9,989 bases of DNA from Nitrospina sp. (GTDB lineage Bacteria > Nitrospinota > Nitrospinia > Nitrospinales > VA-1): assembly GCA_002697825.1 (NCBI GenBank), contig NZYH01000023.1:6122-16110 (forward strand). The letters run 5' to 3'. Positions 6,328 through 9,989 of the stretch are shown here, one piece after another. The notes under the pieces are model-generated. The model saw only the letters and a program-made list of their open reading frames with translations, made no database searches and was not told the DNA's origin. The position numbers were made by a program, and so were the translations under genes. Positions within the stretch are counted from its first letter, which is position 1. Each line of letters opens with the position of its first letter.

Positions 6328-6651
6328 TCAAATTTCTATATAGAAACCATCGTCATGAGTAGAAACTTTATAAACCGGGGTGGTATCAGAGTGGTTCCAT
6401 TTGCAATAGCCTTTTCTAATATTCCAGCCACATTCTTCCCTACTGCAAAAGGCAAACATTCCCTTTAAAACTCCTTTGGACAGGCTACCCTCACAGCTTT
6501 TGCATTTATCTGCAATACAATAAAACTTTCCCTCAACATTAAAAAATGCGAGAACATACTTCCACTCTGTATAGGGATGTTCGAGGTTAATTTGTTTTCC
6601 ATTTCCCTCTTCGGGTGCTTCGTCTAATTCTAGAATTTTCACATTAGACAT
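6328..6651 (-). CDS. Rieske-like fold protein with cysteines in place of ligand histidines
   Basis: The 107-residue protein has the outline of a small Rieske ferredoxin: N-terminal strands, a first ligand loop followed by GxLxxG (EGSLSKG, 54-60), a second ligand loop followed by GW (75-76), and a C-terminal PVYKVSTHDDGFYIEI like the Rieske end PxYxVxxxDGxxYV. A standard Rieske protein has CXH and CXXH. Here the loops read C50-K-S-C53 and C69-S-R-E-E-C74, with further cysteines at 45 and 83, and no histidine in either loop. It could hold a four-cysteine [2Fe-2S] or rubredoxin/zinc-type site. ATG 6651 lies 5 nt after the upstream stop, with AGAGGA as Shine-Dalgarno, so it is almost certainly co-transcribed with the 90-residue gene. 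The fold is inferred from pattern only; a zinc-ribbon-like protein is the alternative. Confidence 0.6.
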   Translation of the reverse strand: MSNVKILELDEAPEEGNGKQINLEHPYTEWKYVLAFFNVEGKFYCIADKCKSCEGSLSKGVLKGMFAFCSREECGWNIRKGYCKWNHSDTTPVYKVSTHDDGFYIEI

Positions 6652-6656
6652 TGAGG

Positions 6657-6929
6657 CTAGTCCTCTGGCAAGTATGGACCATATCGATCACGATAATATT
6701 TTTCAAGATCCCACCTAAACTTACCTTTCAAATGTGGCAATTCTTCCCCGACCTTATGATCAAAAACAATATATTCCTCTGACTGCTTTTGAATTTCCTC
6801 TTCCCTTTTAACATTGGGGTCGAGATATGAATCGCCCAATGAAGAAGTCCCGACAATCAGTTTTTGCCCTCTTTTGATCCATCGTCCTAACATCAGTCGC
6901 TCTTCATCTGTTCCCGGTTCTATTGGCAT
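6657..6929 (-). CDS. Uncharacterised 90-residue protein
   Basis: I do not recognise this family. The product is soluble, with no signal peptide, transmembrane segment or cysteine. It has a basic middle (GRWIKRGQKLIVGTSSLGDS, 15-34), a charged helix rich in Glu and Lys (about 39-52), and an aromatic, charged C-terminus (FRWDLEKYYRDRYGPYLPED, 71-90). Evidence that it is real comes from the tight 5 nt spacing to the Rieske-like gene and from reasonable composition over its length. The ATG at 6929 has no clear Shine-Dalgarno; M13 (start at 6893) preceded by a GAAGAG is an alternative. It is the first gene of the three-gene minus-strand group, so it may partner with the metalloprotein encoded next to it. 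Confidence 0.65.
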   Translation of the reverse strand: MPIEPGTDEERLMLGRWIKRGQKLIVGTSSLGDSYLDPNVKREEEIQKQSEEYIVFDHKVGEELPHLKGKFRWDLEKYYRDRYGPYLPED

Positions 6930-7158
6930 GATTACTTTATATTTTTTAGAAAAAACCTCATATGTCCCACTTATTAGGGGGAATTATTAAAAACCCATCT
7001 CGAAGAAAAACGGCGCTTCTCAACAATTCAAAACCACAATTTATTGCGACCTTCAGCTCGTTAGTTGCATTGTTAAGGAGGAATAAGGTAGCATACATCC
7101 TTATCTAATTTCAATTTTGTCGTGAATACCTTCTATTTAAAAGAATTAGAGGAAAATT
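6930..7158. other. Divergent intergenic region, no gene supported
   Basis: This 229-base gap separates the minus-strand cupin group from the TPR operon and must hold promoters for both directions. No convincing pair of -35/-10 boxes was found in either direction. It carries an isolated strong Shine-Dalgarno-like AAGGAGG at 7075-7081 with no start codon at a usable distance. On the minus strand an open frame of 46 codons (7098-6958) has no ribosome site at a normal distance and is not called. Confidence 0.4.
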
Positions 7159-7689
7159 ATGTCAACTGAACAGCAATCCGAAAAAACTGCGGAAGAATAT
7201 TTTAAAGACGGCTTGGCTTTTAGCAAGCTGGGAGACGACCGCAAAACTTTCGAATCTTATAAAAAAGCTATTGAACTTGACCCAGACCATTTTCTGGCCC
7301 ACTTTAATATTGGTATCAGATATGGAAAGCTGCGTATGAACCTGGAAGCTGCAAAGGCTTTTCGTGAAGCATTACGATTAAAACCCGAAGCACCAATGGT
7401 ACATTACAGTTTAGCAGTTGTAAGCAACCTCATTGGCGAGATGGAAGAAGCCTTCAAGCATTACAAAGAGGCCATTCGCATCAATCCGGATTTTGGCAGA
7501 GCCCACAGTAATATCGCTATGTTATATTATGGAATCAAATCTGGCAAAGAAGCAATTCACCATCTTGCGAGAGCAGCGGATATCTTCAAAGAAACTGGTG
7601 AAGATTTTATGGAAAAAAATGCCCGAGATTTATTACAGGAATGTGGCAAAGAATTTGGCCTAAAACCTGAAGATTGCCAAAATTTATAA
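7159..7689 (+). CDS. Tetratricopeptide repeat (TPR) protein
   Basis: The 176-residue protein consists almost entirely of four 34-residue TPR units at about 11-44, 45-78, 79-112 and 113-146. They end in the typical motifs ELDPDH, RLKPEA and RINPDF; the fourth is degenerate. A C-terminal helix with two cysteines (ECGKEFGLKPEDCQNL) follows. TPR arrays form superhelical scaffolds for protein-protein contact. No signal peptide is seen, so it is probably cytoplasmic. ATG 7159 has a good AGAGGA just upstream. The flavin oxidoreductase starts 8 nt after its stop (or overlaps it if a TTG start is used), indicating one operon and perhaps a functional pairing. The client protein is not known. Confidence 0.9.
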   Translation: MSTEQQSEKTAEEYFKDGLAFSKLGDDRKTFESYKKAIELDPDHFLAHFNIGIRYGKLRMNLEAAKAFREALRLKPEAPMVHYSLAVVSNLIGEMEEAFKHYKEAIRINPDFGRAHSNIAMLYYGIKSGKEAIHHLARAADIFKETGEDFMEKNARDLLQECGKEFGLKPEDCQNL

Positions 7690-7697
7690 GCCGTTAC

Positions 7698-9074
7698 ATG
7701 GAATTTGATGTCGCAATTCTAGGCGGTGGCTCGGCCGGTTATGCTGCAGCATCTGCAGCTCAGTCACAAGGTGCTAGTGTTGCCATTGTTGATCCTGGCC
7801 CTCTAGGTGGACTCTGTATCCTACGTGGATGCATGCCTACTAAAACCATTCTCCGTTCATCTGATATCATTTCTTTAACTCGGCGGGCTAAAGAGTTCGG
7901 GTTTTTTCCCGTTGATGTAAAAGCTAATTTAGCAGCCATCAATGACCGCAAAAACCAATTGATTGGAGAGTTCACCAATTACCGTATCGAACAGTTGAGA
8001 AACACTCGCTTCACCCTTATCGAAGAAAAAGCCGAATTTATATCCCCCCATGAAATCCAGGTAGGAGCTAATACTCTTAGAGCCAAATCTTTTATTATTG
8101 CTACCGGTTCTGTGATTGCGGACTATCCAATATCCGGACTAAAAGAAACCGGATATATCACCAGCGATGATGCTTTGACCCTTAGAAAAGCTCCAGAGTC
8201 CTTAATAGTTTTGGGTGGAGGCGCTGTGGCCGTCGAACTAGCACAATTTTTTCAACGCATAGGGACTTCAGTTTCATTATTGCAGAGAAGTAAACATATT
8301 TTATCGCAAGTCGATGAAGATTTAGCCAGGCCGGTCGAAGATCGTTTTCGCGAAGAAGGAATAAATCTTTATACTGGAACAAAAATTTTTAAAGCTGCCA
8401 AAGAAAACCAACGTTCTGTAGTCTACTTTAAACACGAAGGAAAAGAAAAACGTTGCGAAGCAGAAACTATTTTACAAGCTTTAGGAAGAAAACCAAATAT
8501 TGATGGACTAAATTTAGAGGCTGTGGGAGTCCAAATAGAAAACGGGAAAGTAATGGTAGATTCTGAAATGCGCACTAGCCTGAAAAATATTTTTGCCGTC
8601 GGCGATGTAAATGGAATTCATGAAGTAGTACATTTTGCAATTCAGCAGGGGGAAGTAGCCGGTTACAACGCAGCTCATACTGTCTCTTCCAAGAAAGTTG
8701 ATAACCGTTTAAAGGCAACCGTTGTTTTCACCGACCCTGCAGTGGCTAGTGTCGGTCTGAGCGAAAAGGAATGCAAAGCAGCCAACATTGATTATCTTGC
8801 AGCAAAACATCCTTTTAGTGACCACGGTAAATCAATGTGCCTTGGTGAAACACATGGTCATGTGAAAATTTTGTGCGACCCTGTTTCAGGAGAAGTATTA
8901 GGGGGGCACATTGCTGGCCCTGAAGCTGGAGAGTTGATCCACGAAATTATCACTCTCATGCATTTTCGGGGAACCGTAAAGGACTTGATGAGCATTCCCC
9001 ATTATCACCCTACCCTTGCGGAAATTTTAACCTACCCCGCCGAAGAACTAACTGAAAAAATATCTAAAAAATAA
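7698..9074 (+). CDS. FAD-dependent pyridine nucleotide-disulfide oxidoreductase (Lpd/MerA-like)
   Basis: This class I flavin disulfide oxidoreductase has 458 residues, normal for the dihydrolipoamide dehydrogenase, glutathione reductase and mercuric reductase family. The FAD Rossmann motif GGGSAG is at 9-14, and the redox disulfide C40-X4-C45 lies in GGLCILRGCMPTK. Further along are ATGS, the NAD(P)-binding GGGAVAVELAQ, the second FAD motif FAVGDV, and a C-terminal dimerisation domain ending in HYHPTLAE, whose His-Glu pair is the catalytic base dyad. All elements for NAD(P)H-disulfide electron transfer are present. There is no N-terminal MerA metal-binding domain and no C-terminal vicinal Cys pair, so mercury reduction is not indicated. 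The redox motif differs from typical Lpd (GGTCLNVGCIPSK). ATG 7698 is chosen because it places GGGSAG normally; a TTG at 7674 would add eight residues and overlap the TPR gene. Confidence 0.9.
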   Translation: MEFDVAILGGGSAGYAAASAAQSQGASVAIVDPGPLGGLCILRGCMPTKTILRSSDIISLTRRAKEFGFFPVDVKANLAAINDRKNQLIGEFTNYRIEQLRNTRFTLIEEKAEFISPHEIQVGANTLRAKSFIIATGSVIADYPISGLKETGYITSDDALTLRKAPESLIVLGGGAVAVELAQFFQRIGTSVSLLQRSKHILSQVDEDLARPVEDRFREEGINLYTGTKIFKAAKENQRSVVYFKHEGKEKRCEAETILQALGRKPNIDGLNLEAVGVQIENGKVMVDSEMRTSLKNIFAVGDVNGIHEVVHFAIQQGEVAGYNAAHTVSSKKVDNRLKATVVFTDPAVASVGLSEKECKAANIDYLAAKHPFSDHGKSMCLGETHGHVKILCDPVSGEVLGGHIAGPEAGELIHEIITLMHFRGTVKDLMSIPHYHPTLAEILTYPAEELTEKISKK

Positions 9075-9080
9075 ATAAGG

Positions 9081-9989
9081 TTACATTGTTTCCAGTTTGT
9101 CAGCTAGTCTATCCATATCTCTCTGACTATTTAATTCTGTGGCACAAACTAGGAGGCAGTTTTTTAATTCTGGATAATGCTGTTTCAAGGGGTAACCGCC
9201 TATAATTTGATCCTCTTTCAGAATCTTCAAAATCTCTTCGACCGGTTGTTGACATTCAAGTACAAACTCGTTGAATGAATGTGTGTCAAATTTAACTTCA
9301 AATCCAGCAATAGGTGCCAAGCGATTTTTCAGGTAATGTGCTTTTCTTACATTTAAAATTGCAATATCATATAATCCCTGTTTTCCAAGAGTGGAAAGAA
9401 AAATGGTTGCGGCAAGGGCGCAAAGCCCTTGATTGGTGCATATATTTGAGGTTGCCCGTTCGCGTCGGATATGCTGCTCGCGAGTCGATAAAGTAAGTAC
9501 ATAGGCGCGCTTACCATTTTGGTCTAGGGTTTCTCCAGCGAGCCGCCCAGGCATTTGTCGGAGATATTTTTCGCGTGTAGAAAAAAAACCCACATAGGGG
9601 CCGCCAAAAGAAACTGGCAAGCCAAAAGATTGCCCTTCCCCCACCACAATATCAGCTCCGTGATCGCCAGGGCATTTTAAAATTCCTAAAGATAATGCTT
9701 CTGCCACAGCTACAATCAATAATGTTCCGTTTTTTGAGAGGGTCTCTTTTAGCGAATCATATTCTTCTATGGTTCCAAAAAAATTAGGCGACTGAATAAT
9801 CACTGCTGCCGTATTTTCTGTTAAGTTTTGTGAAATAAAATCCAAATCCGTTCCCCCTTTCGGAGTATAAGGAATTTCCTTTAAGTCAAATTTGCTGCCA
9901 CGCGTATAGGTATTTACAACCATCCGATATTCAGGATGGATAGCACGCGATATCAGAAACTCACTACGCCGATTAATCCGGTTTGCCAT
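9081..9989 (-). CDS. gcvPA: Glycine dehydrogenase (decarboxylating) subunit 1, 5' end outside window
   Basis: This is the P-protein alpha subunit of the glycine cleavage system, which with subunit GcvPB decarboxylates glycine and passes the aminomethyl group to the lipoyl arm of GcvH. The visible 302 codons contain SRAIHPEYRMVVNTY, the hallmark GEGQSFGLPVSFGGPYVGFF, MPGRLAGET, and REQHIRRERATSNICTNQ, all typical of GcvPA. The C-terminus ends normally (NSQRDMDRLADKLETM). Full-length GcvPA is about 440-450 residues, so some 140 N-terminal residues lie beyond the right edge; the ATG at 9989-9987 is an internal codon, not the start. The PLP-binding lysine sits in GcvPB, not here. It converges with the oxidoreductase gene, with 6 bp between stops and no room for a terminator. 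Confidence 0.95.
   Translation of the reverse strand: MANRINRRSEFLISRAIHPEYRMVVNTYTRGSKFDLKEIPYTPKGGTDLDFISQNLTENTAAVIIQSPNFFGTIEEYDSLKETLSKNGTLLIVAVAEALSLGILKCPGDHGADIVVGEGQSFGLPVSFGGPYVGFFSTREKYLRQMPGRLAGETLDQNGKRAYVLTLSTREQHIRRERATSNICTNQGLCALAATIFLSTLGKQGLYDIAILNVRKAHYLKNRLAPIAGFEVKFDTHSFNEFVLECQQPVEEILKILKEDQIIGGYPLKQHYPELKNCLLVCATELNSQRDMDRLADKLETM

Noticed and set aside
6958..7098. 46-codon minus-strand open frame upstream of the 90-residue gene
   Set aside because: Its AAGG directly abuts the ATG, giving no usable spacing, and the product resembles no family I recognise. It is probably the non-coding divergent leader.
7698..9074. Mercuric reductase and mercury resistance locus
   Set aside because: No N-terminal metal-binding domain, no C-terminal vicinal cysteines and no mer regulator or transporter nearby.

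Overview
This 10 kb window is a low-to-moderate GC bacterial chromosome segment with tightly packed genes. The ribosomal protein L34 gene, RNase P protein, YidD and YidC at the left end are core chromosomal genes, so this is not a plasmid or phage. Split glycine dehydrogenase (gcvPA), a TPR protein and B12-type radical SAM proteins beside a standard rpmH-rnpA-yidD-yidC cluster would fit an environmental Gram-negative lineage such as Nitrospinota. That placement is an impression from protein style and needs a database search.

Left region (1-1940, minus strand): rpmH, rnpA, yidD and yidC run leftwards from a strong sigma70-type promoter (TTGACA, 17 bp, AATAAT) at 1907-1935. rpmH is only 44 codons. 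yidC starts at a TTG and runs off the left edge before its insertase core. dnaA is not beside rpmH, and no clear origin is visible.

Middle region (1936-5877): a non-coding stretch with several inverted repeats precedes two tandem plus-strand paralogues of 600 and 603 residues. Each has a split cobalamin-binding-type domain with a long insertion, a radical SAM domain whose cysteines are spaced CX4CX2C instead of CX3CX2C, and a shared C-terminal LYIDK(F/Y)G motif. Their substrate is unknown. They are the main candidates for undescribed biochemistry here.

Right-middle region (5878-6929, minus strand): three small genes convergent with the radical SAM pair encode an uncharacterised 90-residue protein, a Rieske-like protein whose expected ligand histidines are replaced by cysteines, and a single-domain cupin with a full metal site. 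The last may also have its own promoter.

Right region (7159-9989): a four-repeat TPR protein and a flavin disulfide oxidoreductase (Lpd/MerA-like, with redox cysteines and the C-terminal His-Glu dyad) are closely linked on the plus strand. They converge, with 6 bp between stop codons, on gcvPA, the glycine dehydrogenase subunit 1 of the glycine cleavage system, which is cut by the right edge. No tRNA, rRNA, insertion sequence or CRISPR array was seen.
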